Shown here in pieces: positions 33,508-43,483 of a stretch of 64,000 nt of DNA. The position numbers were made by a program, and so were the translations under genes. Below the pieces are notes generated by a model. The model was not told where the DNA came from and ran no database searches. It was given only the letters and a program-made list of their open reading frames with translations. Position 1 is the first letter of the stretch; each line of letters begins with the position of its first letter. The stretch is from an uncultured Collinsella sp. (GTDB lineage: Bacteria > Actinomycetota > Coriobacteriia > Coriobacteriales > Coriobacteriaceae), in the NCBI GenBank assembly GCA_900541745.1, contig UQLA01000011.1:1-64000 (forward strand), read 5' to 3'.

Positions 33508-35520
33508 GTGACGTACGACACGGACATGGATATCATCGCGTTGTCCCCCTTTGAACCAAACGCCATGTTTGCGACCACCGAAGACTCCGATACCATTCGC
33601 CGTTTTACCACCCTGTTGGATTGCGGGGCAGTCGGCGGCGGCTCCCACCATCTTCGCAAGGTCGCCAACACCGAGGGCGAGACCTTTGCGCTCAAGACGC
33701 TGTGGCCCCTCAGCGGCTGTGATGAAAACGGCTCCGCTGTCAGCCCCTCGGGCATCAAGACGCTCACCGAGGAGTATCGCAATCTTGCAGTCGTCTCACT
33801 GTTGGGCGGCTTTCCCAAAACCTATGGCTACGGTTATGCCGGCAACACACCGGTCATCCTTATGGAATGGATTGAAGGCCTGCCCCTTCGCGATGCCGCG
33901 GCAGAGCTAACCGACCCCGCCGAGGGCGGCCGCATTTCCGCAAACACCGTCGCCGCAATCGGAAAACGCCTGGGAGAGATCCTCCTGAGTACCCAAAAGC
34001 TCGATGCACCTTTTGTGCACCGTGATATCTCCTTGCGCAACATCATTATTCGAACGACGCGCCGACCCCTTGCCCAGCAGATTGCACACTGCAGTTTTGA
34101 CCTTTGCCTGGTCGATCTGGGCAGCTCGAGCATCAAGCGCTCGGACCCCTCGTTTACCATGTCCACCGGCATCTGGCGCAACGGCACCCCCGAGTTCGCC
34201 CCGCCTGAGATGCTCTCCAACGACATCCCCGAGCTGGCGCCGCTGCGCACGTCGCCCAGCATCGATACATACGAGCTCTGCAGCGTGCTCTACACGCTCT
34301 ATGCCGGCCACACGCCATATCGTCTAAACGAGCATATGGACCAGTCGCCCTACCTGTACAAGATCGAGCACGAGCCCGAGCTGCTCGAGGCGCGCTTACC
34401 CGGCGACCAAAAGCTTGTCGATGTCATCATGAGCGGCATCCATAACGAGCAGTCCCAGCGCGCGCCGCTGTCTACGATTGTCGGCAAGCTCGATGCCTGG
34501 ATTAAAGACATCGATTTTGAGCCGCGCACGCCGCTGCCCGCACCTGTCGATTTTAGCCAGCAACCAAAGGCTTCCAGCTCCGACAAGGCTCAGACGCGCC
34601 ACCCGCTCATCTCGCGTCGCGCTGCGCTCGCGCTCGGCGGCGTCTGCGTTGCCGGCATCGCAGCTTCTGCCCTTGCCACGGGGTGCTGGGGGCTCATCGA
34701 CCTGTCGCATGGCATCAAGCCGTCACTCGACGATTACACCTGGGAAGAACTCGCCCTGATCTCCCGCAAAATCCAAGAGACATCTTCCAACAAAAAGGCG
34801 CTCGAGATTGCCGAAACCTACCACCTGGTAAACAGCAAGCAGTCGCTCGAAAACGAGAACACCAAGACCGTCAGGCTTTCCGACGGGATCACCAAGGCAC
34901 AAGTCCAGATCGTGGGCTTTAAGGCAGACACGCTCACCGATGACGGCCTCCCCGCGGGCATCACCTTTATGTTCCGTACCCCCATCGCCATGCGCGCCGT
35001 AAATGACAGCGCCGCTACGGGCGGTTGGGAGCAATCGTCGCTTCGCGAATGGTTGGCGGACAAGGGCATGGCTACGCTGCCCGACGATCTCCGTAATCAG
35101 ATCCGCCCGGTGCGAAAGCTTACCAACAACACCGGCGCCACTAAAGACGTCTCCAGCATCACCGCCACCGACGACATGCTCTGGCTGCCGTCCATGAGCG
35201 AGCTGTGCGGCTACCAAGCGCCCGAAACGTTCACAGAAGGCTGCGAGTACCTTTCTGACCTCTACAACGGAGAAGGCGAGCAGTACCAGCTCTATCGCGA
35301 GCAGAGTGTGAGCGGTCTGACCACCAATGATGCCATGATCCGCACCGTCGCCGGCCAAAAGATCTGCTACTGGGAGCGCACCCCCAGCGCCGACTGCAGC
35401 GAAGGCGCCGACTCGACGTTCTTTAACCGCGTTGGAAAAGACGGCGACGTGTTTAGCTGGGCAACGCCCGGAAACAAACCGGACCAAATGACCTATGTCC
35501 TGCCCGGCTTTTGCATCTAA
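33508..35520 (+). CDS. membrane Ser/Thr protein kinase with extracellular DUF6273-like domain
   Basis: About 670 residues. The kinase domain spans about 35-335: glycine loop GAVGGGSHH at 40-48, K63 (FALKTLW), catalytic HRDISLRN at 171-178, DLG instead of DFG at 203-205, EFAPPE as the APE box. One membrane span follows at about 371-396 after RR. The outer part (about 420-670) has GWEQSSLREWLADKG, DDMLWLPSMSELCG and FFNRVGKDGD, as in DUF6273. The GTG at 33508 with GAAAGGA 7 nt upstream is preferred over the upstream ATG. FHA genes flank it on both sides, implying a phospho-signalling unit. Confidence 0.88.
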   Translation: MTYDTDMDIIALSPFEPNAMFATTEDSDTIRRFTTLLDCGAVGGGSHHLRKVANTEGETFALKTLWPLSGCDENGSAVSPSGIKTLTEEYRNLAVVSLLGGFPKTYGYGYAGNTPVILMEWIEGLPLRDAAAELTDPAEGGRISANTVAAIGKRLGEILLSTQKLDAPFVHRDISLRNIIIRTTRRPLAQQIAHCSFDLCLVDLGSSSIKRSDPSFTMSTGIWRNGTPEFAPPEMLSNDIPELAPLRTSPSIDTYELCSVLYTLYAGHTPYRLNEHMDQSPYLYKIEHEPELLEARLPGDQKLVDVIMSGIHNEQSQRAPLSTIVGKLDAWIKDIDFEPRTPLPAPVDFSQQPKASSSDKAQTRHPLISRRAALALGGVCVAGIAASALATGCWGLIDLSHGIKPSLDDYTWEELALISRKIQETSSNKKALEIAETYHLVNSKQSLENENTKTVRLSDGITKAQVQIVGFKADTLTDDGLPAGITFMFRTPIAMRAVNDSAATGGWEQSSLREWLADKGMATLPDDLRNQIRPVRKLTNNTGATKDVSSITATDDMLWLPSMSELCGYQAPETFTEGCEYLSDLYNGEGEQYQLYREQSVSGLTTNDAMIRTVAGQKICYWERTPSADCSEGADSTFFNRVGKDGDVFSWATPGNKPDQMTYVLPGFCI

Positions 35521-35555
35521 CACCTTCCCCGGATACCAGAAAGGAGCCTCGTATC

Positions 35556-36545
35556 ATGCGTGCGGAAACACCTTCCGAGGTGCTCTTTGATTTCCTTAAG
35601 TGCGACCTTCAGATCAACAATCGAGAAGCGGCGCGCATCCTGATTTCGGACAAGCCGATGGGCTCCAAACCGGCCCCAAGGTTTCGCATTACCGAAAAGA
35701 CGTTTCTATCGCGACGCGTGGTGCACGTCGTTCCGGGTACCGACAAAATCGACCCCGAGATGTTTGCTGATTTTTCGCAGAGTGTCAAGAACTTGGCTGC
35801 CGCTGTAAAAATCGGCAGCGGTAGCAGTCCGGCGGCCACCAACGCTCGCCAGCAAACCATAACGACTCGTGCCCTTGAGCGTATGGCAAAATCGTTAGGC
35901 CACTGGGGTCTCGATGGTTCCATCCTGCGCAATATCTTTGACCGCATCGCCGTCATACCGGGTCTCAAGCAAAGCGATCGGCGCCTTTTGGAGCTCCTTG
36001 CGCTAACGGTCTGCGGATGCCTCGCCGATCCCAATGCCGCCGCCTCAGAGGTCAAAGACTTCGCCATAACGCAACTAGCCCAGACCTTTGGCACGCTCGA
36101 AACCGCCGAGGCCGTCCAGACGCAGGGCACTAACCGCAAGGTCAACGAGCCTCCTGCAAAGCTGGGACTTCTCAGGCTTGCGAAAGATGGCTCGGCCTTG
36201 CCGCCGATCTATCCCTTGAGTCTCGATCCCGAGGGTACGGTACTAGGTTCTTTTGCACGCGACCGAAACGCCATCACCAATGTAGGACCCGATGTATCCC
36301 GTCGGCACCTGCGTGTAACGTTTTCTAACGGCACATGGCTCGCAAGCGGCCTTCACTCCACCAATGGAACGGTGCTGGTAACACGCAGTGGCGTGACCAC
36401 CGTTATCGAAAAGCCACGCTCGCTGCGCTCCGCCGATGACGAGGACAAGCAGATTCCCATCCACGACGGAGACCTGCTCATGCTGGGTTCCTCGACCGAG
36501 TTTTTGGTGCTGAAGATCTCCTCAAACGTACGCGCGCTGGCCTAG
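35556..36545 (+). CDS. FHA-domain protein, second paralogue
   Basis: About 329 residues. The C-terminal FHA domain (about 222-329) shows GTVLGSFARD, SRRH at 248-251 and STNG at 268-271. The N-terminal 200 residues match the first FHA protein in pattern, so the two arose by duplication. AAAGGAG lies before the ATG at 35556. It starts 35 bases after the kinase stop and is probably cotranscribed with it. It lacks membrane spans. The role is inferred as a substrate or scaffold of the kinase. Confidence 0.88.
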   Translation: MRAETPSEVLFDFLKCDLQINNREAARILISDKPMGSKPAPRFRITEKTFLSRRVVHVVPGTDKIDPEMFADFSQSVKNLAAAVKIGSGSSPAATNARQQTITTRALERMAKSLGHWGLDGSILRNIFDRIAVIPGLKQSDRRLLELLALTVCGCLADPNAAASEVKDFAITQLAQTFGTLETAEAVQTQGTNRKVNEPPAKLGLLRLAKDGSALPPIYPLSLDPEGTVLGSFARDRNAITNVGPDVSRRHLRVTFSNGTWLASGLHSTNGTVLVTRSGVTTVIEKPRSLRSADDEDKQIPIHDGDLLMLGSSTEFLVLKISSNVRALA

Positions 36546-36574
36546 GGCCGAGCTCACACAATAAGAATCAACGC

Positions 36575-36613
36575 AAAGGGGCGCTGCTGCGCACATCGCA
36601 GCAGCGCCCCTTT
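36575..36613 (+). terminator. terminator after the FHA/kinase locus
   Basis: AAAGGGGCGCTGCTGCG pairs perfectly with CGCAGCAGCGCCCCTTT around CACAT, then TATAT. A 17-bp stem. Confidence 0.75.
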
Positions 36614-36681
36614 ATATGACGTGGACATATAAAAACGGATGCAGGAGCCGACAAAACTCAGCAAGATAACTAAAACATAAA

Positions 36682-36712
36682 AGCCGCGTGGGGGTCGGGT
36701 CCCCACGCGGCT
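36682..36712 (-). terminator. terminator after the InlB-repeat surface protein
   Basis: AGCCGCGTGGGG pairs perfectly with CCCCACGCGGCT; on the minus strand TTTTATGTTTT follows. Confidence 0.85.
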
Positions 36713-36757
36713 ATCAGGTTTGGGCTAATTAAGCCCGGAGGTAAACACTAGAAGTGA

Positions 36758-39262
36758 TTAGTGCTCGCGACGCTTGGTCATGTACATGCCCACAGCGACA
36801 GCCACGGCACCGGTAAGGGCGGCAGCGGAGGTCACAACGAAGGTCGGGTCGCCAGTGGAAGCAAGGGCAGCCTCGTCCTTCTTGTCAGCAGCAACCTGCT
36901 TCTTGCCCTCATCCTTCTTCAAAGTCTCGGACTTGGGCGTCTTAGCGGTAAAGAAAGCATAGACAGTGGTGTCCTCGGTGATAGGAGTAGAGAAGTCAAA
37001 CTTCTTGAAGGACTCCTTGGAAGAAGACCAGCCGACAAAGTTGAAGCCGTCGACGGAAGGATCGCTGGGCTGAGCAACAGTCTTGCCGTCCTCGACCTCA
37101 ACCGTAGTGGTGGAACCATCAACATAGAAATTGACCTTGTGGGTCTGGACAGCGGGCGTCTCGTTCTTGGTCCACTGAGCGTAGAACGTCACGTGGTCGC
37201 CGCCGCCCTGGACGGGCTTGCTGAAGTCGACGGGATCGGTACCCTCGGAGTCATAGGTCCAGCCGGCGAAGGTGTAGCCCTCGCGGGTCGGTGCCAGGGG
37301 CTGGCGGGCGACGCCGTCGGAATCAGTAACGCCCTGGAGCGTCACATTACCGTCAAAGAATACACCACCGTTGGCGAAGTAGAGGACATCCTTGACGTTC
37401 TTGTTCTCGTCAACGTCAGCCCCCTTGTCCTCGGTCCACTGGGCGAACAGGGTAGCATGGTCGCCGCCGCCGACCAGCGGCTTGCTGAAGTCGACCGGAT
37501 CGGTGCCCTTGCTGTCGTAGGTCCAGCCGGCGAAGGTGTAGCCCTCGCGGGTCGGGGCCAGGGGCTGGCGGGCGACGCCCTCGCCGTCGGTCACGCCCTG
37601 GAGCGTCTCGTTGCCGTCGAAGAACGTGCCGCCGTTGGCGAAGTAGAGGACGTCCTTGACGTTCTCGTCAGCGCCCTTATCCTTGGTCCACTGAGCGTAG
37701 AACGTCACGTGGTCGCCGCCGCCCTGGACGGGCTTGCTGAAGTCGACCGGGTCCTTGCCCTTGCTGTCGTAGGTCCAGCCGGCGAAGGTGTAGCCCTCGC
37801 GGGTCGGGGCCAGGGGCTGGCGGGCGACGCCCTCGCCGTCGGTCACGCCCTGGAGCGTCTCGTTGCCGTCGAAGAACGTGCCGCCGTTGGCGACGTAGAG
37901 GACGTCGATGGAGTTGTCCTCCTTGACCATGTCCCACTGAGCGAACAGGGTGGCGTGGTCGCCGCCGCCGACCAGCGGCTTGCTGAAGTCGACCGGGTCG
38001 TTACCGTCGCGGTCGTAGGTCCAGCCGGCGAAGGTGTAGCCCTCGCGGGTCGGGGCCAGGGGCTGGCGGGCGACGCCGTCGCCGTCGGTCACGCCCTGGA
38101 GCGTCTCGTTGCCGTCTGCGAACACACCGCCGTTGGCGACATAGAGAACGTCCTTCTCATTGTTAGCAAGCTCTGCCCACTGAGCGTAGAACGTAACGTG
38201 CTGACCGCCACCCGGGATGGGCTTGGTGAAGTCGACAGGCTCCGTGCCAGCAGCATCGTAAGTCCAACCAGTAAAGGTGTAGCCCTCGCGGGTCGGGGCC
38301 AGGGGCTGGCGGGCGACGCCGTTGCTGTCAGTGACACCCTCCATGGCCACATTGCCATCGGCGAAGGCGCCACCATTGGCGACGTAGAGAACCGTCTTCT
38401 CGTTGTTCTGCTTCCACTGGGCATAAACGGTCGCGTGGCCGCTGCCCGCAACGATAGCCTTCGTGAAGTCGACGGGGTCATTTCCGTCGCGATCGTACGA
38501 CCAACCAACGAAGTCATAGCCCTCGCGGGTCGGCTGAAGCGGCAGGCGCGCGATACCGTCGGTATCGGTTACACCCCGCATGGTATCGTTGCCGTCGAAG
38601 AACGTGCCGCCGTTGGCGACGTAGAGGATATCGACAGTCTTGTCCTGCTTCGCAGGCGTCCAAGCGGCGAAAAGGGTCACATGCTTGCTGCCACCGACGA
38701 TCGGCTGGTTGAAGTCAACCTGGTCGGTGCCGTCGCTGTGATAATACCAACCGGCAAACACATAGCCGTCGCGCGTAGGAGCAAGCGGCTGACGGGCAAT
38801 GCCATTGCTGTCAGTCTGGCCCAGCATGACGTTGTTGCCGTCGGCGAACTGACCGCCATTGGCAGAGTAGGTCACATCGAGCACATTCGAGGGAGCCTCA
38901 GTCCACTTGGCGTACAGCATGAAGTTAGCTGCACCGCCCTGAAGGGGCTGTGAAAAATTTACAGCCTGGGTACACGTGCTGTCATAATACCAACCGTCAA
39001 AGACGTATCCATCGCGCACCGGAGAAAGGGGCGGATTAATCTTGCCGTCTTCATTCAGCGGATAAGTCTGGAGGGGAGATCCGTCGCCAAAAGTGCCCCC
39101 GTTAGCATAGAAACCAACATGCTTTTCGTCAGCGGCGGCAGCAGCCGCCTCCCCACTCGTGTTCTGGGCAGTCTCCGCCGCGATAGCAGCAACCGGCGTG
39201 GAGCTGAGCACCATACTCAAGCTCAGACCGGCTGTGATAGCAGCGTTAAGCTTCCTATTCAT
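36758..39262 (-). CDS. sortase-anchored surface protein with InlB-type repeats
   Basis: About 834 residues. A signal peptide (MNRKLNAAITAGLSLSMVLS...AIAA, about 30) opens the protein. Eight tandem repeats of about 70-80 residues each contain YxANGG, PTREGYTFAGW and HATLFAQW, the Listeria-Bacteroides (Flg_new/InlB B-repeat) pattern. A shorter ninth repeat follows. The end is a cell-wall sorting signal: LASTG (an LPXTG variant), a hydrophobic stretch and KRREH. It should be attached to the peptidoglycan by a sortase; an adhesive role is inferred. GAAAGGA precedes the ATG at 39262. Repeats five to eight are nearly identical in DNA. Confidence 0.9.
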   Translation of the reverse strand: MNRKLNAAITAGLSLSMVLSSTPVAAIAAETAQNTSGEAAAAAADEKHVGFYANGGTFGDGSPLQTYPLNEDGKINPPLSPVRDGYVFDGWYYDSTCTQAVNFSQPLQGGAANFMLYAKWTEAPSNVLDVTYSANGGQFADGNNVMLGQTDSNGIARQPLAPTRDGYVFAGWYYHSDGTDQVDFNQPIVGGSKHVTLFAAWTPAKQDKTVDILYVANGGTFFDGNDTMRGVTDTDGIARLPLQPTREGYDFVGWSYDRDGNDPVDFTKAIVAGSGHATVYAQWKQNNEKTVLYVANGGAFADGNVAMEGVTDSNGVARQPLAPTREGYTFTGWTYDAAGTEPVDFTKPIPGGGQHVTFYAQWAELANNEKDVLYVANGGVFADGNETLQGVTDGDGVARQPLAPTREGYTFAGWTYDRDGNDPVDFSKPLVGGGDHATLFAQWDMVKEDNSIDVLYVANGGTFFDGNETLQGVTDGEGVARQPLAPTREGYTFAGWTYDSKGKDPVDFSKPVQGGGDHVTFYAQWTKDKGADENVKDVLYFANGGTFFDGNETLQGVTDGEGVARQPLAPTREGYTFAGWTYDSKGTDPVDFSKPLVGGGDHATLFAQWTEDKGADVDENKNVKDVLYFANGGVFFDGNVTLQGVTDSDGVARQPLAPTREGYTFAGWTYDSEGTDPVDFSKPVQGGGDHVTFYAQWTKNETPAVQTHKVNFYVDGSTTTVEVEDGKTVAQPSDPSVDGFNFVGWSSSKESFKKFDFSTPITEDTTVYAFFTAKTPKSETLKKDEGKKQVAADKKDEAALASTGDPTFVVTSAAALTGAVAVAVGMYMTKRREH
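37180..38100. repeat. tandem DNA repeats inside the surface-protein gene
   Basis: Units of about 230 bases; the CCTCGCGGGTCGGGGCCAGG block recurs near 37550, 37790, 38045 and 38285. The high nucleotide identity favours recombination and copy-number change. Confidence 0.75.
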
Positions 39263-39418
39263 GTGGTCGTCCTTTCCCGACTTGCTTCTTCGCGACCACT
39301 TCGCAGAAGAAGACATTTGAATTGCATCATCTATTCAAGCCGAAAAAAAACTCAAAAGGTTGCGCAACCAAGCTATATCTAAGGTTTGAGACTTTTTTGC
39401 AAAAAAGTTTGCAAAAAG

Positions 39419-40084
39419 CTATTGCACCACCCGTACGCTGGGACAAAGGTCTGCCAGTGGGCACTCGTCGCACTTAGGTTTGCGGGCGTCGCAGATCTCG
39501 CGGCCAAAGGTAATCCACTGGTGGTTGACCGACTCCCAATACTCGTGCGGCAAGATCTTGAGCAGATCTTGCTCGGTCTTGAGCGGCTCTTTGGCATGCG
39601 TCTTGGGACTCAGCATCAGGCGGTGCGCGATGCGGTTGACGTGCGTATCCACCGCGATGCCTTCCACGATGCCGTACCCCACGTTGAGCACGATGTTCGC
39701 TGTCTTGCGCCCCACGCCCGGCAGCTTGACGAGTTCCTTCATGTCTGCCGGCACCTCGCCGCCGTAATCGGCGACAATCATCTGCGCGGCCTCCACGGCA
39801 TGCTTGGCCTTACTCTTATAAAAGCCGAGCGACTTAATGGTGTCCGCCACGTCGGTCACACTTGCTCCGGCCATGGCCTCGGGCGTGGGCCACTGGGCAA
39901 ACAGCTTCGGCGTCACCTTGTTGACCTGCGCGTCGGTCGTCTGAGCCGAGAGCAGCACTGCGATGAGTAGCCTAAAGGGATTCTCGTGGTCCAAAAAGCA
40001 CTCAACCGGGCCATAGCGACGGTTAAGGCGCTCGCACACCTCGATGGCGCGCTCGCGTTTGGCGGCATTGGTCTCGCGTGGCAT
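39419..40084 (-). CDS. nth: endonuclease III
   Basis: 221 residues, full size. The helix-hairpin-helix LPGVGRKTAN contains the catalytic lysine K127, with D146 in VDTHVNR. The [4Fe-4S] cysteines form CDARKPKCDECPLADLC. It removes oxidised pyrimidines from DNA and nicks the abasic site. GAGGAG precedes the ATG at 40084. It lies after the ABC exporter in the same direction with a 63-base gap. Confidence 0.94.
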   Translation of the reverse strand: MPRETNAAKRERAIEVCERLNRRYGPVECFLDHENPFRLLIAVLLSAQTTDAQVNKVTPKLFAQWPTPEAMAGASVTDVADTIKSLGFYKSKAKHAVEAAQMIVADYGGEVPADMKELVKLPGVGRKTANIVLNVGYGIVEGIAVDTHVNRIAHRLMLSPKTHAKEPLKTEQDLLKILPHEYWESVNHQWITFGREICDARKPKCDECPLADLCPSVRVVQ

Positions 40085-40147
40085 AACGACTCCTCGGCTC
40101 GGCAGAAACATAACTTCACGGAAACGATTGTCCCACGTACGGGGGTT

Positions 40148-41950
40148 TTAAGCCTCCAAAAATGCGCCGGTCTGGCGGCCCCACAGGCTTGCGTACTCGC
40201 CGCCTGCCTCAACGAGCTGCGCATGCGTACCGTCCTCGACAATCTCGCCGTCCGCCAGCACCACGATGCGATCGAGCGCCGCCACGGTGGACAGGCGATG
40301 CGCCACCACAATGGAGGTGCGGCCGCGCATCAGGTTCTCGAACGCCTCCTGCACCAGTGCCTCGGACTCGCTGTCCAGGGCAGACGTCGCCTCGTCGAGC
40401 ACCAGAATCGGCGCGTCAGTGAGAATGGCACGGGCGATGGCCACGCGCTGGCGTTGGCCGCCCGAAAGCTTAACGCCGCGCTCGCCCACCATGGTGTCAA
40501 AGCCATGGGGCAGACGATCGATAAACTCCAGGGCATTGGCCAGGCGCGCGGCCTCGCGGATCTGCTCGTCGGTGGCGTCGGGGCGGCCGTAAGCGATATT
40601 CTCGCGAATGGAGCGATGGAACAGCAGCGCCTCCTGCGGCACATAGGCAACCTGGCGGCGCAGACTCTGCTGCGTGCAGCGCGAGACGTCCTGGCCGTCC
40701 ACGAGCACGCGGCCGCCCTGCACGTCGTCCAGGCGCAGCAACAGCTTGGTGAGTGTCGTCTTGCCCGAGCCCGATTTGCCCACCAGGCCCACGCGCTGGC
40801 CCGCCGCCACATGGAGCGTCAGATCGTCGAACACGCTCTCGCCCGCCGCGGCGTCACGGTATGCAAAGCTCAAGTGCTCAAAATCAATCGCACCCTCGCG
40901 CACCTTGAGCTCGGGAGCATTCTCGTCGTCTGCCACCAGGCGTGGCTCGTCCAGCACACGCGTCATCTCGGCGGCGTCGCCTAGCGCGCGGTTGATGCGC
41001 TGCATCATGGAGCTTACGTAGTTCAGACGCATGGTGAGGTTGTACGTATAGGTAAAGATCATGACGAGCGCGCCGGCAGAGATGCCAAACCACGCGTTGC
41101 CGCCCGCGACGAACACGCTCACCACGGCCATGGTGATGACGATAAGGCCCGAGGTCGTAAAGTTGCGCTGCATCATGGCGTGCATCGATACCGTTTCGGC
41201 GTCGCGCGCAGCGCGGTCGGCAGCATCGAACAGGTCGCGCTCAAAGTCCTCGCGCCCACAGGTCTTGACGGCCAGGATGTTCGTGACCGCGTCGGAAAGC
41301 ACGCCCGACAGCTTGTTCTGCGCGGCGGACGTCGCGGCCGAAAGCGGCATGATGCGCTTGTACATAAGCCAGACAAACGCGATGTAGACGACCATGATGC
41401 CCACCAGGATCACGGTAAATGTGGGCACCACCGGGGCGAGCGCTGCCACCGTGCAGACAACCGAGGTGATAGTGGGGATGAGCGAATACACCGTCACGTC
41501 CACCAGACCCGTGTAGCCGCTCATAAAACGGCTCGTCTGGCTCACAAGCGATCCGCCAAAGCGGCTGGTGTGGAATGTCATGGATTGATTGGAGAGCGTG
41601 TCGAAGCACAAGCGCGCCAGGTGATAGTTGCCCGCAATCTCGAGCTTGTAGACGGTGTAGTCCTGCAGCTTGGAGAGGATTTGGCCCACTAGGTTAACGA
41701 GCACGAGTGCCAGAATGTAGGGACCAAAGACCTCAAACACCTGGTCGCCCGCCACGGGGCCGGCCTGGACGCGGTCGACGATAAGGGCCATCACATAGGT
41801 GTTGGCAAACGTAAGCAAAAAGATATAGCCCGCCGACGAGAACACCGAGAGAAAAACGATCAACGGCTGTGTGCGCGTGACGTCCCAAAAACGCTGCAGC
41901 GTGCGACGCACGGTGGAGCGTTTGAGCGGACTGGTGCTTCTCTGAGACAT
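40148..41950 (-). CDS. ABC exporter with fused permease and ATPase
   Basis: About 600 residues. Six membrane spans lie in the first 330 residues, followed by an ABC ATPase with Walker A GKSGSGKTT, signature LSGGQRQRVAIARA and Walker B ILVLDEATSALD. It is a half-transporter of the multidrug/lipid exporter type that would work as a homodimer; the substrate is unknown. GAAAGGA precedes the ATG at 41950. No second half-transporter gene is adjacent. Confidence 0.92.
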   Translation of the reverse strand: MSQRSTSPLKRSTVRRTLQRFWDVTRTQPLIVFLSVFSSAGYIFLLTFANTYVMALIVDRVQAGPVAGDQVFEVFGPYILALVLVNLVGQILSKLQDYTVYKLEIAGNYHLARLCFDTLSNQSMTFHTSRFGGSLVSQTSRFMSGYTGLVDVTVYSLIPTITSVVCTVAALAPVVPTFTVILVGIMVVYIAFVWLMYKRIMPLSAATSAAQNKLSGVLSDAVTNILAVKTCGREDFERDLFDAADRAARDAETVSMHAMMQRNFTTSGLIVITMAVVSVFVAGGNAWFGISAGALVMIFTYTYNLTMRLNYVSSMMQRINRALGDAAEMTRVLDEPRLVADDENAPELKVREGAIDFEHLSFAYRDAAAGESVFDDLTLHVAAGQRVGLVGKSGSGKTTLTKLLLRLDDVQGGRVLVDGQDVSRCTQQSLRRQVAYVPQEALLFHRSIRENIAYGRPDATDEQIREAARLANALEFIDRLPHGFDTMVGERGVKLSGGQRQRVAIARAILTDAPILVLDEATSALDSESEALVQEAFENLMRGRTSIVVAHRLSTVAALDRIVVLADGEIVEDGTHAQLVEAGGEYASLWGRQTGAFLEA

Positions 41951-42076
41951 GGGCTTCCTTTCGCGTCTGATAGGGCGAAACGCCATTGTTGCACACTAAA
42001 GTGCACTTCAGGCAAGCACGATGCGAAAAGCGGCGAGGCGCCCGCGTCCGCGCTGGTGCCCCGCCGCCTGTTGCAA

Positions 42077-43432
42077 CTAGTCCTCGTCCTCTTGGTCTGC
42101 GAGCAGCTCCGCGGATGTGAGCCCCAAGATCTCGTCGGCCTCCCGCGCGTCCTCCAGCGCGTCGATGTCCTTGAGCTTACGCTCCATAACGTTGGTGCGC
42201 GTGGTGATAATGCCCTCGACCGTCTTGCCCGCGGTCTCGATCTGCTGCCGCGCGCGGCGCAGCGCCGCCTGATAGCGCGGCAGCTCAGCCTTGACGGCGG
42301 AAAGCACGCGCAGCACGTCATCGGTGCGTTTTTGCAGCCTAAACGTCTGATAGCTCATCTGCAGGCTGTTGAGGATGGCGGCCATGGTACTGGGGCCGGC
42401 AACGTTGACGTGATAGTCGCGGCCCAGGGTCTCGATAAGCCCGGGACGACTGACGACCTCGGCGTACAGGCCCTCAAACGGCACGAACAGAATGCCGAAG
42501 TTGGTAGTCGCGGGCACGCTCAGGTACTTCTCGCAAATGTCCTTTGCTTCACGCTTCACCATCATATCGAGCGTCTTGCGCGCAGCGGCGACGGCCTCCG
42601 CGTCGCCCGACTCCTGGGCGTCGAGCAGATGCTCGTACGCGTCGCCCGGGAATTTGGAGTCAATCGGCAGCAGCACGGGGTCGCCCTCGTCTACCGGCAG
42701 CTTGACGGCAAACTCGACACGCTCCGAGGCGCCGGGCTTGGTGGCCACGTTTTCCAGATACTGGTCGGGCGTAAGGATGTCCGCCAGGATCGCGCCCAGC
42801 TGCACCTCGCCCAAAATGCCACGCGCCTTGACATTACCCAGCACGCGCTTAAGGTCGCCCACGCCGGTGGCGATGGATTGCATATCGCCCAGGCCCTTGT
42901 ACACGGCCTCGAGCTGGTCACTCACTTGCTTAAACGATGCAGACAGACGGTCGTTGAGCGTACGGGAAAGCTTTTCGTCCACCGTCGCGCGCATCTGATC
43001 GAGCTGCACGTTGTTGTCCTTGCGGATGGCGCCCAGCTGTGCATCGACCGTCTCGCGCACCTTGTCCAAGCGGTGCTCGATGCCCTCGCGGTTGGCACCG
43101 AGCTGTTGGGCCGTCTCACGGCGCAGGTCATCCATACGGTCGCCAGCCTGCGAGAACTCACGCGCGATGGTCAGGTAGCGCTGCTGCTCTACGGCGGCGT
43201 CGGTCGTCTGCTGCTGCGCGATGGCGTTTGCCGTGCGACGGGTTTCTGCCAGCGCGACGTTCAGGGTGTCAAGCGCGTTGTTGGCCTGCTCGAGCGCCGC
43301 GAGCGTCTCCGCGTCGTTGCCGCCATGCTCTCGCAACTCGGCACGAAGTCCTTTAAGCTGCAGGGTGCAAACCACAGCAACTCCCACCGCCACCAAGGCA
43401 ATCACAACAAGCGCAATATCAATAGCAGACAT
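42077..43432 (-). CDS. rmuC: DNA recombination protein RmuC family
   Basis: About 451 residues. One membrane anchor at the N-terminus (IALVVIALVAVGVAVV), then a long coiled coil (about 30-190), then the RmuC core (VKARGILGEVQLGAILADIL, LPIDSKFPGDAYE, FVPFEGLYAEV). It resembles a nuclease fold and limits recombination between inverted repeats in E. coli. The internal ATG at 43432 has GGAG nearby; the longer start has no ribosome site. Confidence 0.9.
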   Translation of the reverse strand: MSAIDIALVVIALVAVGVAVVCTLQLKGLRAELREHGGNDAETLAALEQANNALDTLNVALAETRRTANAIAQQQTTDAAVEQQRYLTIAREFSQAGDRMDDLRRETAQQLGANREGIEHRLDKVRETVDAQLGAIRKDNNVQLDQMRATVDEKLSRTLNDRLSASFKQVSDQLEAVYKGLGDMQSIATGVGDLKRVLGNVKARGILGEVQLGAILADILTPDQYLENVATKPGASERVEFAVKLPVDEGDPVLLPIDSKFPGDAYEHLLDAQESGDAEAVAAARKTLDMMVKREAKDICEKYLSVPATTNFGILFVPFEGLYAEVVSRPGLIETLGRDYHVNVAGPSTMAAILNSLQMSYQTFRLQKRTDDVLRVLSAVKAELPRYQAALRRARQQIETAGKTVEGIITTRTNVMERKLKDIDALEDAREADEILGLTSAELLADQEDED

Positions 43433-43483
43433 AGGCTCCGCCCAACAAACCCAATCGATCATCAATCAAAACTGCGATCAATC

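Noticed and set aside
36761..38953. Plus-strand frame of 730 codons with repeats
   Set aside because: It is the complement of the repeated surface-protein gene; the repetition is inherited from that gene.
36758..39262. CRISPR-like tandem DNA repeats
   Set aside because: The repeats are in frame within a protein gene, about 230 bases long, and have no unique spacers.
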